Below, piece after piece: positions 47,648-58,691 of a stretch of DNA of 64,000 nt (the first letter of the stretch is position 1; the number at the start of each line of letters is the position of its first letter). The notes beneath the pieces were generated by a model. It had not been told where the DNA came from. It saw nothing but the letters and a program-made list of their open reading frames with translations, and made no database searches. The position numbers and the translations under genes are program-made. This DNA comes from Torymus aiolomorphi. Its lineage: Eukaryota; Arthropoda; Insecta; Hymenoptera; Torymidae. The DNA is taken from assembly GCA_036365515.1 (NCBI GenBank), contig CM070877.1:71484022-71548021 (forward strand), in the 5' to 3' direction.

Positions 47648-48312
47648 CATGTTCACATGTTCCTACTGTAATTTATTACTTATCCAATGCTCGATACTCA
47701 TCTAGAAACTTACTACCATCCGACGTATTAACAACCTTATTTGATTTTAATGAAGTTATTCTAGTTATAAACGAGGACAACGATGACGATTAAACGTATT
47801 GCTGAATAGCATAATACTGTAGTGTAACAAAGATTGAACTGAATTGCATAATACTGTAGCGTAATAAAGATTAGATGTATAATGATTGTAAATATTATGT
47901 GAAAAATACCTACAAAAATTATGTGTAAAATATATGTATATTACATTTAAATTTATATACACATTGCACTTTCTTTCCCTAATCCAAATAATAAATTAAT
48001 CTATTTACTATTCCATGTTTAGTTTTGTCATTGTTTCTATAGCTGCCCCTATTCATATAAGTATTTTTCCGCTCTTCTTTGCGTGTAACAGGCCTTCTCT
48101 CACATTGCATTAAAAGTGTTCCTGTAATTCTACTTTTTTAACTGCAAGGGCCTTATAGTTACGCATGTCTTATTTCCTGCATCTTTTTCTATTCCTCATA
48201 GTAGATCACGTTATTTTCTGTCTCTGTACTTCCCTCAGTATGTTCCTTTGAAGGACCTTACATAGAAAAAGGAACAGCACATAGATATAGCATTTAACAT
48301 AGGTTACTATAT
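47648..48312. other. AT-rich spacer, nothing recognised
   Basis: 47700-47795 has a 65-codon plus-strand ORF ending in EDNDDD without a known domain. 48235-48310 shares short blocks ('aaggaacagcacatagatata') with 56380-56470, so part of it is repetitive. Confidence 0.4.
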
Positions 48313-48322
48313 TTATATACAA

Positions 48323-49376
48323 GGTGTCTCATTTTAATCGCCTCAGGCAAATATCTTGAAAAGTAAGGGAGATGGAAAAAAACTTTAAATACAAAAGTTG
48401 TAGGGTTCAAAGGGGTCAGATAATGGTAACAACGACCTTGACCTTGTACTCTATTTTCAAGGTTATTTCAAGGTCAAAGTGATTTTTTTAAATGGGAACC
48501 CCTACTTTTGGCCCCGGAAATAGTAAGAGCGGAAAATTTTACATTCAGAAAGGTCTGATATGTTGGGGTTTCAAAGACATTTTAAGGTCAACCAACCAAT
48601 TTCATGAGGTCGATCTGGGAATACCTCTAGGAAGTACAAAATTGACCTTGACGTTCAAGGTCATTTTAAGCTAAGTCGATTTTATAAAATGGAACCCCCC
48701 TTATTTTTGACCCCAGAAATGGAAAGAGCGGAAGATTTTCCGTCCGAATATGAGCTTGACCTCGACTTAACCGTGATCTGGAAGGTTATTTTAAGGTCAA
48801 GCCGATTTTTTTAAAATCCCCTTATTTTTTACCTCGGAAATGGAAAGAGAAGAAAATTTTATGGTATCAAAATTGGTCCTTTGGGGTCAATTAAGGGTTT
48901 TTTTTTTTAAATCGACTTAACCTTAAAATAACCTTCAAGGTCACGGTTGAGGTCAAGGTCGAGGTCAAGGTCATATTCGGATGTAAAATCTATCGCTCTT
49001 TCCATTTCCGGGATCAAAAATAAGGGGTTCCATTTTATAAAATCGACTTACCTTAAACTGACCTTGAACGTCAAGGTTAATTTTGTCCTTCCTAGAGGTA
49101 TTCCCAGGTCGACCTTAAAATGACTTTGAACTCCAACATATCAGACCTTTCTGAACGTAAAATTTTCCGCTCTTTCCATTTCTGGGATCAAAAGTAGGGG
49201 TTCCCATTTAAAAAAATCACTTTGATCTTCAAATAACCTTGAAAATAGAGTTCAAGGTCAAGGTCGTTGTTACCATTAGCTGACCCCCTTTGAACCCTAC
49301 AACTTTTGTATTTAAAGTTTTTTTCCATCTCTCTTACTTTTCAAGATATTTGCCCGGGGCGATTAAAATGAGACAC
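48323..49376. mobile_element. Palindromic foldback element with 10-bp target duplication
   Basis: Arms of about 500 bp are inverted copies: the left end GGTGTCTCATTTTAATCGCC mirrors the right end, with matching 'ctacttttggccccggaaat' and 'agagcggaaaattttac' blocks inside. TTATATACAA flanks both sides (48313-48322, 49377-49386), a length typical of Mutator-like elements. No transposase. The arms are full of AAGGTCA in both directions. Related sequence occurs at 54330-54510. Confidence 0.85.
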
Positions 49377-49427
49377 TTATATACAACGAAGAGATGTAGG
49401 GAACAAGATTTAACATGGGTTATTACA

Positions 49428-49484
49428 CACATACACACACACACACGCACGCACGCACGCACACACATATTTATACACACACAT

Positions 49485-49559
<75 letters not shown>

Positions 49560-49562
49560 CAT
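49428..49562. repeat. (CA)n / (TA)n compound microsatellite
   Basis: Alternating CACA, CGCA and TATA runs; ORFs on both strands here are artefacts. Confidence 0.95.
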
Positions 49563-49565
49563 ACA

Positions 49566-49796
49566 GGGGGTGTTCAAAAAATTCCGGAACGGTTAAATAA
49601 CTCGTCGGGAAAGCATTTTCGCTTAAAACATCAAATGGGAAAAATTTAGGATTTTGATAAAGCTATCTGGTGGAATTGCCGTTTTATGGGACCTACTACA
49701 ATTTTGGGCTTTGTAAGTCCCAAGATAAATTTTTTAAAGGGTACCCCTATTTTTTCCTCCAAATTCGTTTTCAGCAGCAAATTTTACGTTCAGATA
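49566..49796 (+). repeat. Left inverted repeat of a compound element
   Basis: Starts GGGGGTGTTCAAAAAATTCC and ends at 'acgttcagatag'. It is the inverse of 54995-55229, with shared 'gttaaataactcgtcgggaa' and 'cctactacaattttgggc' blocks. About 5.2 kb lies between the two repeats. Confidence 0.85.
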
Positions 49797-50325
49797 GGTG
49801 ATGCCAGGGCAAGTGCTAGAGCAAGCGTAGGACTCGTAGAGGTCGAACGCACCTTTGAGCGAGCGCTACCTTGCACCAGTTCCTGCTTTAAGAGCAAGGC
49901 AAGTATACGGATGCCGATGGGTTAGCGGAAGGCTCAGTGAGCGTGAGCGTGAAGATCGGCGGAGTAGAGGGCACTCTACGCCGGTCGGTGAGAAGGGCGA
50001 GCTCAGTACGCTGCCGCGTACTAAGTTCTCAGCTGCGAACGCTGGGCTGAGAATGCCTGCTGAGGCGAAGTCCCCCGTTGCCGGTCGCCGGGACCGTTAT
50101 CCACCGAAGTTGCTTCCACGTAGCGTGGAGAGCGGACACCGCACGGACGCCTCCACGTCGACTCAGGGTTGAGTCTGGACGAGAGAAAGCCCGCCCAATT
50201 TAGTGTCGGCAGCACCACCCGGTTGTAAGGGAGGGATCTCCGCGGAGATTTTAGTTTTGGAGTTTTTCGGGGTTAGTCCCGTAAAGGACCAACCCACTAA
50301 AAAATTCCGAGACTAAAAAACGCCC
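49797..50325. other. GC-rich segment, unassigned
   Basis: GC-rich DNA unlike its AT-rich surroundings; part of the same inserted block as the ORF at 50326-50940. A 65-codon minus-strand ORF (50021-50218) is present without a known domain. It may be the downstream part of that element. Confidence 0.4.
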
Positions 50326-50940
50326 TTAACGGCCGACCGTAAGGTCGATTGGTCCTCCCAAGGGTTGCTTGGGAGTCCCTGGTGCTCTCGCAGGGAGAGT
50401 CAACGCCGGTTTGACCAGGACGTTACTCAGCACCCTCGGTTTCCCTCGAGGTCTCCCGGGCTTTCTCGGGGCGGTTGGTTTCCTCTTCGTGGGAGAGATG
50501 AGCAACGCCCTCCGTGGTGAGGCGCCCTTGGCCTTGCGAGTAATCGCTCTCCGGTAGGCGAGGGTGGAGGTGTCAACCGGTGGATCGAGGAACCTGTAGG
50601 TCCTTGAGATCGTCCCCGGCTGCGAGACTTGATTAGTCTCCAGCAGCTCCCTCAAGACGGACCTTTGGGGCAAGGCCGGTGACTCCTCCGGAGTCGAGGG
50701 GTGTTCTGCCGAAAGGCAGGCGGCGGAGGGTTGGGAGATCGAGACACCGCTCGATGACCCTGATGTTCCCGAAGCCAGAGGAGCAGAGACACAGCTCGGC
50801 GACCCTGGGTCGGTTTGAGTCGCCACGTCGACCCTCGAAGTCCGTCGTCGGCTCTCCAAGACCTGCTCTCGATGTAGTCGAGCGAGGTAATGGTGACACA
50901 GCAGCAGCTCGGCAAACTGCCCGCGGTCGAGGACTGGCAT
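50326..50940 (-). CDS. Basic Pro/Ser-rich protein with AT-hook-like motif, unrecognised
   Basis: A 204-codon ORF. The N-terminus (about residues 1-30: FAELLLCHHYLARLHREQVL) is likely helical. It is followed by VATQTDP, a phrase seen in Gag-like and ORF1 proteins, and a low-complexity Ser/Pro region. The C-terminal third is strongly basic and has RKPGRPRGKPR (AT-hook core GRP) and ends GGPIDLTVGR. On the minus strand it starts directly downstream of a TATA/AATAAA region at 50960-51260, so it could be the first ORF of a GC-rich retroelement. I do not recognise the protein. Confidence 0.45.
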   Translation of the reverse strand: MPVLDRGQFAELLLCHHYLARLHREQVLESRRRTSRVDVATQTDPGSPSCVSAPLASGTSGSSSGVSISQPSAACLSAEHPSTPEESPALPQRSVLRELLETNQVSQPGTISRTYRFLDPPVDTSTLAYRRAITRKAKGASPRRALLISPTKRKPTAPRKPGRPRGKPRVLSNVLVKPALTLPARAPGTPKQPLGGPIDLTVGR

Positions 50941-50949
50941 GGAGAGGAT

Positions 50950-51260
50950 ATGCGGAAGAGGAGAGAAGAGCGCAAATAATAAGGCAATTATTATTGCTCA
51001 CAAAAGTATCCTTTTATTCACTCAATAAACTTGGCTGGGTTTGCCGAGACCATCTATCAAAAGGCGAAGATGTTCGAGTGAACGAAGGAGGACGAGCCGT
51101 CCGCCGCGGCGGCTTATATGCTCGCGGGCCGCGCAACTTGGCTGTGGGAAACTCGGCGCCGCGCCGCCTAGCGGCCGCGCGCGAACTACGCTCCCGCGGC
51201 AGCCGTTTTGGCACGCGATTCAAATTTCGGATTTCGCCTAAACCGCGCGGAGGGTCTTAA
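50950..51260 (-). promoter_or_regulatory. Promoter/LTR-like region upstream of the 204-codon ORF
   Basis: Reading on the minus strand: a GC-rich stretch, GCATATAAGCC (TATA-like, about 51110-51120), then about 90 bases to AGTGAATAAAAGG (polyadenylation-like, about 51015-51030), then the ORF. TATA followed closely by AATAAA is the U3-R-U5 layout of an LTR. No second copy is in the window. Confidence 0.45.
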
Positions 51261-51329
51261 TAATCATTTTAAATAGTCTTTTATGGTTAATAATGATTAT
51301 CGATAATTTACATAATTATCAAGTATATA

Positions 51330-51590
<261 letters not shown>

Positions 51591-51599
51591 TTTTTGATG

Positions 51600-53243
51600 G
51601 CACCAAATAGGCCCATAAAAAGTAGTTAAGTGGCGTGATCTTGCTGGCCATTCGATCGGCCCTCTTCTTCCAATCTATCTTGCTGGGAACACATCATTTA
51701 AGTATGCTCGAACATCGCGTCCGTAATGTGGAGGAGCTCCGTCCTGTTGTAACCAGATATTTTCAAAATCATCGCCTACAATCTGTTGAATGGCTGGGAT
51801 GATATCCTCTCTTAACATTCTTTCATATATTGCAGCGGTTAGATTGCCTTCAATAAAAAGGGATCCAACAATCGTGTTATTAATAATACCTGCCCAAACA
51901 TTGACTTTTTCAGGGTGTTGAGTGGCTCTACTATCGATTGCCCAGTGAGGATTTTCTTCGCTCTAGTATCTCATATTTTGTTTATTGACATTACCATTCA
52001 ATTCGAACGTAGCTTCATCACTAAATACAATATGACGGAAAATTATCATCAGCAATTATTCGGTCCATTATCAATTCGCAGAATTCGTTACCTTTATCCG
52101 GATCATCTTCATTAAGTTCATGTATCAATCTCACTTTGTATGGATGGAACTTTAGTTTTTTTGTTAAAATATCGTGGATCGAACCAATGCTAAGTTTATG
52201 TTGCTGATGTAATTTTCTGACTGTGTTATGACGATCTTCAATGACCGATAGTGCAACATTCAATTGTTTATCGTCATTGGTGGCTGTTGCAGGACGACCT
52301 GTTCTCGGAAGATCTTTCACACTGCCTGTTTCATTAAGGGGGGGGGGGGGAAGTTTGAAACCTTTTTTTTCAATTTTTTTTATTTGATATTTTGAATCTA
52401 TAACACCTCAGAAATATTGTGTTAAATTTTTAGATCAATCCGAGCAAAATTGACGGAGTTATAGCAGTTTGAACGAACCTTGCTCCAACTCAGTTTTACG
52501 CACATTTTAGCTACCTGGGCCGAGCGGTAAGCGGCAGCTGTTTGGGTCTCTATGAAGCCGGTGACCAGCGTCCCAAAAAAACTACTCAACTGATCGTTTT
52601 GAAATTTTGTACACATATTCTACACATATAAAGCTTTCAGGTGACGCTTCGTTTTTTTTTTTTTATTTTTTTCAATTTTACAATAACAAATAAGTCGTTT
52701 TTTTTTTTGCAAAAATCGACCTTTTATCTTAAAAATGATGCAAAACATGAAAAAATTTATAAAATTAAAAAAACGAAGCGTCATTTGAGGGAGAAAGGTA
52801 TCAACTAACCAAAACTATTTACTTTTTTGATTTTAGATAATCCAGCGATGAGCATTCGCGGTCACCGGAAAAAAAACATTTTTCGAGGCATCGGCGAAAA
52901 ACTACTATAACTCCGTTGTTTCTTCATATTTTTACACCAAAATTTTTTTACAAACTTTTTAAATATTGTATAATAATATACTAAATTTTCAAATAAATCG
53001 ATAATAGCAAAGTGCTCTAAAAAAATTATTGAAAATTTGCCTTTTTTTGACCGAACAAACTTTACCCCCCCCCCCCCCCAAACGATTGATTGTGCTCTTT
53101 ACAGTACTCTTTGAAATTCCATCACCTCTATCTGCAAACGTTTGATTAAATAAAACTCGTACATCCTCTAACGATCTCTCATTATCACCCCAGCCTCTCA
53201 TCATGAGAATAGTTATTCGTTCCCGCTCACTAAGTAACATCAT
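51600..53243 (-). pseudogene. Mariner/Tc1-type transposase relic, split by a MITE
   Basis: The N-terminal DNA-binding part (52989-53243: LSERERITILMMRGWGD, then VRVLFNQTF and GISKSTVKSTINR) is separated by a 742-bp insertion from VKDLPRTGRPATA and the second helix-turn-helix (HNTVRKLHQQHKLSIGSIHDIL, 52021-52320). The DDE core follows in the next bases: VFSDEATFELNGNVN, a TAG where Trp is expected after MRY (near 51966), VNVWAGIINNTIVGSLF, and WLQQDGAPPHYGRDVRAYL (second Asp). The C-terminal EWPARSR block is near 51640. It belongs to a family common in insects. It would cut and paste DNA at TA sites; this copy is dead. Confidence 0.85.
52338..53079. mobile_element. MITE with G-run/C-run termini inside the mariner gene
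   Basis: It begins with a run of 13 G followed by AAGTTTG and ends with CAAACTTTACCC and a C run, so the ends form an inverted repeat (GGGGG..AAGTTTG). TTAA precedes the left end (52334-52337), but the right flank reads AAACG, so a perfect TTAA duplication is not present. It cuts the transposase between TINR and the TGS/VKDL linker. The 52520-52580 interior has a tRNA-like 'gggccgagcggtaagcgg' block. Confidence 0.7.
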
Positions 53244-53279
53244 TATGCTTTTGAAAAAGAAATCTTAATCGAGTGGTCA

Positions 53280-54300
53280 ATAAAAGTTAATTTAAATGAC
53301 AAGGAACATTCAAAATTTCCAAAAACACTAAGAAGAAAGTTAAATAATAACTGAAAATAAATTGAAATAAGAGTTTACAAAAAACTTTTTGGATAATTAT
53401 ACGATTTTATTATTTAAATTTGTACAAATAAATCTAAAACAATTAAAAGCAACAAAAGACAATAATTGATATTATTGATCTAGTGAAATAAAGCTATTTT
53501 AGATACTCAATATTTCTCGAAGGATGCATTAATATTAGACTTAAAGAATGCTACTTAATATTGACATAAATAATGTTTTTTATAAAACCAAAATAATTCT
53601 CTTAAAAAGTAAATTAAGCGAATTGATGCGTCTTTCTGAACAATATTAAACTGAAATTTTAAAAGAAAAAAATGTCTCCAAGAGGATTTGAACTCTTACT
53701 TTCCGCTTTCACGACGACTATGTGAATATTTACGCCACTGGGGAGATGTGATTTGCAAAAATATCGGCTTTTAGCAAAAAATGTTTTCAGAGAAAAGTTG
53801 TTGTTATCTTTACAAATTTCCGCAGATTAATTACTTTCGTATATTTTCGACATCTTATAATTTTTGTACATCTAGAAATTCTTTATTTTTACAAACTTTC
53901 GCTAATTTTTCGCTTTTGAAAATATTTGCAAATTTTTTTTTAATTCAAACAAGATTTTGAAATATTTGCAAAAATAAATGATTTGCAATAATTAAAAATA
54001 TATGAATATTAGTAAAAACAAAAAATTAGTAAAAGTTTGTAGCAATGAAAATTTTTTAAACAAGTTCCTTCTCCATCTTGACAAAACATACTGGATTATT
54101 TTGTAACTTGTTCTAATCGATTACAATTCTTCTATACCCAGACTTAACTCATTACTTGCTACATTACTTTAACCGTCGCGTTTCTTCTATCTTTTAAGGT
54201 GAAATCCAGCGTAACGTGGCAATAATCAAGGACAAATCCTATTAGTTTTATGTTAATCGTTTTTCTGTCCGACTTTTATTTTCCGATTTATTTAGCTTTG
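53280..54300. other. AT-rich spacer
   Basis: No ORF of note. A degenerate tRNA-like sequence lies at 53683-53755 (minus strand). The rest is A/T-rich without a recognised motif. Confidence 0.4.
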
Positions 54301-54329
54301 TCGGTACAGTTTATTGTTTGGCTTCGCCC

Positions 54330-54990
54330 TTGACCACAAGGTCATGAAGGGGTAAGGCAAGGTCATATCCGGACGTAACATTTCCAGCTCTTTCCGTTTC
54401 CGGTGCCAAAACTAAGTGGTTCCATTAAAAAAATTACTTGACCTTGAAACGACCTTGCCGATCAAAGTCAAGGTCAAATCCAAGGTCATGAAGTGATAGC
54501 CAGGGAAAAATACTATAAGTTTAGTTCCAAACAGTTTTCTGTCCGACGGTTATTTTTCGAGTTTTTTCCCCGTTCCGGGACTTTTTGAACGCTTTGGGCC
54601 TTCCGGACCCAATATCTCTTTTCCCTTACACAAGTTTGTCATTTTGAGTGCTAAGTGATTTTTGGACCTATTGTTGATTCCTATAGCTACTTACCACGTA
54701 AAAAATCAGATATTAGACTGATAAGGCCCAAATCAGGTTTAGGGTCTCAAACTTTGATATTTCAAATTATGAAGTGGGGAATAACTCATAAACCTCATTA
54801 TCGGAGAAAAGATCGATATTAGTCCCATAAGGCCCCTAAACAAGTTTTTGGACCTTAATCTTAATGTTTTTGAATAAAATATGAAAATATGCCGTAAAAT
54901 CACTACCCACGTAAAATAACACATTTTTATAGGAAAGAAACATACATTGGGGCCCACAAGGCCCAAAAACTGGACCAGGATGCCATAAAA
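54330..54990. repeat. Repeat fragments related to the AAGGTCA foldback element
   Basis: 54330-54510 has 'aaggtcatatccggacgtaa', 'agctctttccgtttccgg' and 'gaccttgaaacgaccttg', related to parts of 48323-49376. 54560-54990 is a further unassigned repeat-like stretch with recurrent 'aaggccc'. Confidence 0.55.
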
Positions 54991-54994
54991 AATA

Positions 54995-55229
54995 CTTATC
55001 TGAACGTAAAATTTGCTGCTGAAAACGAATTTGGAGGAAAAAATAGGGTTTCCCATTTAAAAAATTTTTCTTGGGACTTCCAAGGCCCAAAATTGTAGTA
55101 GGTCCCAAAAAAAGGCAATGCCATCAGATAGATTTTTCAAAATCCTAAATCTTCCCCATTTGGTGTTTTAAGCGAAAATGCTTTCCCGACGAGTTATTTA
55201 ACTGTTCCGGAACTTTTTGAACACCCTGT
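54995..55229 (-). repeat. Right inverted repeat of the compound element
   Basis: Inverse of 49566-49796, ending GTTCCGGAACTTTTTGAACA then CCCTGT. The outer end runs into a TA run where a solo LTR has inserted. Confidence 0.85.
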
Positions 55230-55235
55230 ATATAT

Positions 55236-56371
55236 TGTAACGGGCGCCGATATAAGTTATGAGAATCACGTATAATGTGTTGCGAGATTTGAATCTCGTG
55301 CGCTTGCACGTATCGTGAGTGATAGCGCGCTACACGGCGCGCGAATGAGGCAGATGGAGAAGAAGACGAAGCCGCCGTACCGTTACCGATTCGACGCCGC
55401 GGCCATGTTGTTGACCGCCGTGACACGCGAGTGTAGTCGTCCGTCACCGCCACGCATCCTGCAGAGTAGAGCGTGTGTGCCGCGCCTCCACCGCTGCAAC
55501 CGTGACCGCCACAGCGCCGCCACCAATCACGAGGGAGCGTGAGAGGGAGAGAGATAGAAGCTCCACGTGGACGGGGACAGTGAGGCTTGCTCCATCCCCG
55601 GCCCCCTTGCAGCGAGTGCGAGAGCCAACGAGCGAGTGCGAGAGAGATAGCTTGCGATGGCTGGCCAGCTACGAGTAAGTAGGTACTTTTAGTTGTGTGC
55701 GCCTGTGACGGGCGTGCGGCGCCTCCCCCCCCCCTCCGTCACAGAGAAACGACGCTGCATGTGCAGTGAGCGCGCGCGTCCACGTGACGAGTGGGAATTG
55801 TCCCGCCAAGTCTCGGCCTGCGCGTATTTTTATATTAGTTACTGGTCTGGTTTCGCGCCGCTTAGCGCGATTAACTTGGTTTGAATAAACCCCTTTATTT
55901 TATCTTAACAGTCGAGTCACGAGTATTTATTTACCGCGCCTAACCTATGCATATTTCCCGAATACCGCCCTCTACCCTTTTCAGCAGCTGCAGCTAGTCG
56001 CAGGCCTTGCCTCCTAGAGGAGCATCGGTAGCGGGAGTAATTATCTTATCAGCCGCTTGGAGGTATACCAAGCGGCGTTGTGCGGGAAAGACCGGCTGCG
56101 CTGGTACCGCTAGATCATAGCGAGCAGCCGGTAGTTCGCGGGCAGCAGTTAGCAGCAGCGGCAGAGCGCAGCGTCAGCTCTAGTAGAAAGCGGCCTAAGC
56201 TTTCTACAATAGAAGCCGGGTTCGCATGTTCGAAACCTGTGCCGAGAGGCTTCTGCCGAACTACAGGTAATTCTACAACGATGAGTCGCCCGGGCGTAAA
56301 ATACACCCGTATATTACCCCGCGAACCCCTGAGATGGATTAATACCCTCTCCCTAACTGCACCCCGTTACA
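55236..56371 (+). mobile_element. Solo LTR, 1136 bp, ATAT target duplication
   Basis: Begins TGTAACGGGCGCC and ends CCCCGTTACA, with ATAT on both sides (55232-55235, 56372-56375). It is GC-rich with AATAAA at about 55885 followed by a T-rich stretch, consistent with plus orientation. 'cgagtaagtaggt' (about 55672) resembles a 5' splice site. Short ORFs inside have no domains. Confidence 0.85.
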
Positions 56372-56661
56372 ATATATATAAAAGGATCAAATGTAGGGAA
56401 CAGGATTTTCTCGTCTACATATATATAGTACCCATGTTCAGTCCTATATATGTGTGCTGTTCCTTTTTCTGTGTAATGAGCCTGAGCTGGGTGAAGCGAG
56501 AGTTCTTCAATAAAAATGGGCAGATATAAGGGTGTTAACATATTCCTGCGTAAAAGCATACACGTTTGTGTACCGCATTCGTGAGCGTCAACGAGCTTCT
56601 GATTGGTTGGGACGCTCGGTAATATACTTGCCAACAAATCAGAGCTACTATGCGATATAAA
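56372..56661. other. Spacer with promoter-like motifs
   Basis: Contains an inverted CCAAT box (ctgattggttgg, about 56597) and a TATA-like 'gcgatataaaag' (about 56652). No following gene is recognised, since a dispersed repeat starts at 56662. Confidence 0.3.
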
Positions 56662-58165
56662 AGAATTCTTAGAGATAACCTTTTCAAAAATATTTAAAAA
56701 AAACAGAATAAATCAAGTATCTGGATTTTCCAAAATGACTCATCTTTGAAATCTTGATAAAATCATAATATAATTTAGAAATTAATAAATATGTATGTTA
56801 AAAAAAACAAAATTGTGGCAGTAACAGTACTTAGATAAAAAATAATCAGGTTTTTAATGGGATTTATAAGCTTTTTAACGACCTTTTTGAGAATTTTTAA
56901 GCTTTTTACCTACTTTTTTGAGGATTTTTAATTTTTTTAATCATCAAAATGACCTTGAAAAAATCACAAAAAATCAGGAGTATTTTTAAAGAGGTTCAAT
57001 GTGTTGGCGATCGGATACCGGTCAAAATAACCTAAAAAATGCAGTTTTTGCGATTTTGACGATGGCCCACCAATAGGAAGCTAATATTAATACCTGGACC
57101 ATTTTACCAAATCAAAACACGCATTTAAAAGAAAAAAGTTGTAGGTCTATTTTAAGGGTACTTAAGGGGGCTAGACACCTTTTTTCTCTGAAATAAGAAG
57201 TTACATTTTAATACATAAATGTAAACTAATTATTTCATACTTTTTACATATAAAAGTGGGTATATTTACCTTACCTTAAAACTTTCTCCAATGAGCCTTT
57301 TATATGGTCCAGAACCATAGTCATCGATGAAACAAGTTTTTTCACTAACCGTAAGCTTTGAAATTTTCCTGTGGATGGATTGACTCCAGATTTGAACTAA
57401 ATTACTCCTGAATAGTATAATTCTCATATGAGTGTAGGGATTTTTGATCTAATGAGAAAAAAAAAATTGTGCTGTTTTTCAAGAGTTTTTTTTTAATTTT
57501 TTAAAATTTTTTATATTTTCTCATAATTTTTCTGATGTAAAAATTTTTTCCGACATTTAATCCTAAATCCCAACACTCATATGAAAACTATACTATTCAG
57601 GAGTAATTTAGTTCAAATCTGGAGTCAATCCATCCACAGGAAAATTTCAAAGCTTACGGTTAGTGAAAAAACTTGTTTCATCGATGACTATGGTTCTGGA
57701 CCATATAAAAGGCCCATCGGAGAAAGTTTTAAGGTAAGGTAAATATACCCACTTTTATATATAAAAAGAATGAAATAATTAGTTTACATTTATGTATTAA
57801 AATGTGACTTCTTATTTCAGAGAAAAAAGGTATCTAGCCCCCTTAACACGCAACTAAGTTACCTATGCTTCTTTTTACCTTGTAGATGACCTTCAGTGAA
57901 TCTGAAAAAATTCAGGTATATTGCCTAACTATCAAAATAGTAGCCTAAATTTTTTCAGATTTTTCTTAACTGATCCAATTGAGAAAAAAAATAATATCTG
58001 AAAAATGTAGTTTTTGGGCCTTATAGGGGCTGGAGGGGGAAGAGGGATGGTCGGACAGGGATAGAGCTTACTTTTTTTAGTAGCCAAACAAGTTCCAATA
58101 GGTTATTTTCGAAAACTATAACAAGGGGATTTTGCCTATCTTAATGGGGAAACCCCTTTTCGTTA
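56662..58165. repeat. Dispersed repeat family copy, most complete, with nested MITE
   Basis: Joins the parts seen elsewhere: 56662-57045 (as 43560-43975 inverted), 57020-57165 and 57843-58010 (as 9745-10010 inverted) and 58010-58165 (as 1015-1180 inverted). No ORF. The superfamily is unknown. Confidence 0.75.
57166..57842. mobile_element. TTAA-flanked palindromic MITE, 677 bp
   Basis: The ends GGGGGCTAGACACCTTTTTT and its inverse (one mismatch) bound arms of about 270 bp that are reverse complements ('gtttcatcgatgactatggt', 'ggattgactccagatttgaa'). TTAA flanks both ends (57162-57165, 57843-57846), and the related copy at 9.9 kb shows the empty site with one TTAA. This fits a piggyBac- or Kolobok-type non-autonomous element. 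Confidence 0.92.
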
Positions 58166-58232
58166 TCACGTGCGCAAAGAGCTGTGGTAAATACAGCATT
58201 TTACTTTAGGTGGCGCAAACATAATGTTTTAA

Positions 58233-58687
58233 GGGGGTTTCACAAACGAGGCCCGAACCCACAGCGCACGGCGCCCTGTGCAACGCGTACAGGCTCTCGC
58301 ATGCGCTCCCCCTCTCTTTCTGTTGAGAGTTGCTGTGGGACTGAGCACAGACACCGAGAGACGCCCGTCTGTGTGTGCGCAGCAAGCGTGCGTGCCAGCG
58401 GCGCTTCCGCTCTCTCTTCCCTCGCCATGCATGAGTCTCACGCGCGCGTGAAATCTAACCTGATATTCCGCACTTTTAATTAACGTATCTCACGAACAAA
58501 AATGTTCATTTCGCGCGGACCGTCCTACAAGGCGCTTTGTTAAAATGCGCGACTTTGATATTTAATATCTCGAGAACTAAACCGCTGAGAGTTTTTAGAT
58601 AGAAATATCTTATAGACAATAGTATTATCAACACCTGATCAAAATTGAGAGAAATTTCTAAGAAAAGGCGTTTTGGGTGAAACCCCC
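58233..58687. mobile_element. TTAA-flanked MITE, 455 bp
   Basis: Starts GGGGGTTTCAC and ends GTGAAACCCCC, with TTAA at 58229-58232 and 58688-58691. The interior has a GC-rich, CpG-rich left half and an AT-rich right half and is not palindromic beyond the ends. Short ORFs have no domain. Confidence 0.85.
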
Positions 58688-58691
58688 TTAA

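Noticed and set aside
50679..51260. Plus-strand 193-codon ORF
   Set aside because: Antisense to the 204-codon ORF and its promoter-like region; no domain.
52515..52580. tRNA A-box-like block (gggccgagcggtaagcgg)
   Set aside because: No B box or cloverleaf around it; inside a MITE.
53683..53755. tRNA-like sequence on the minus strand
   Set aside because: A good T arm (AAGAG-TTCAAATC-CTCTT) and part of an acceptor stem exist, but the anticodon stem does not pair and two acceptor pairs fail. At most a tRNA pseudogene or SINE head.
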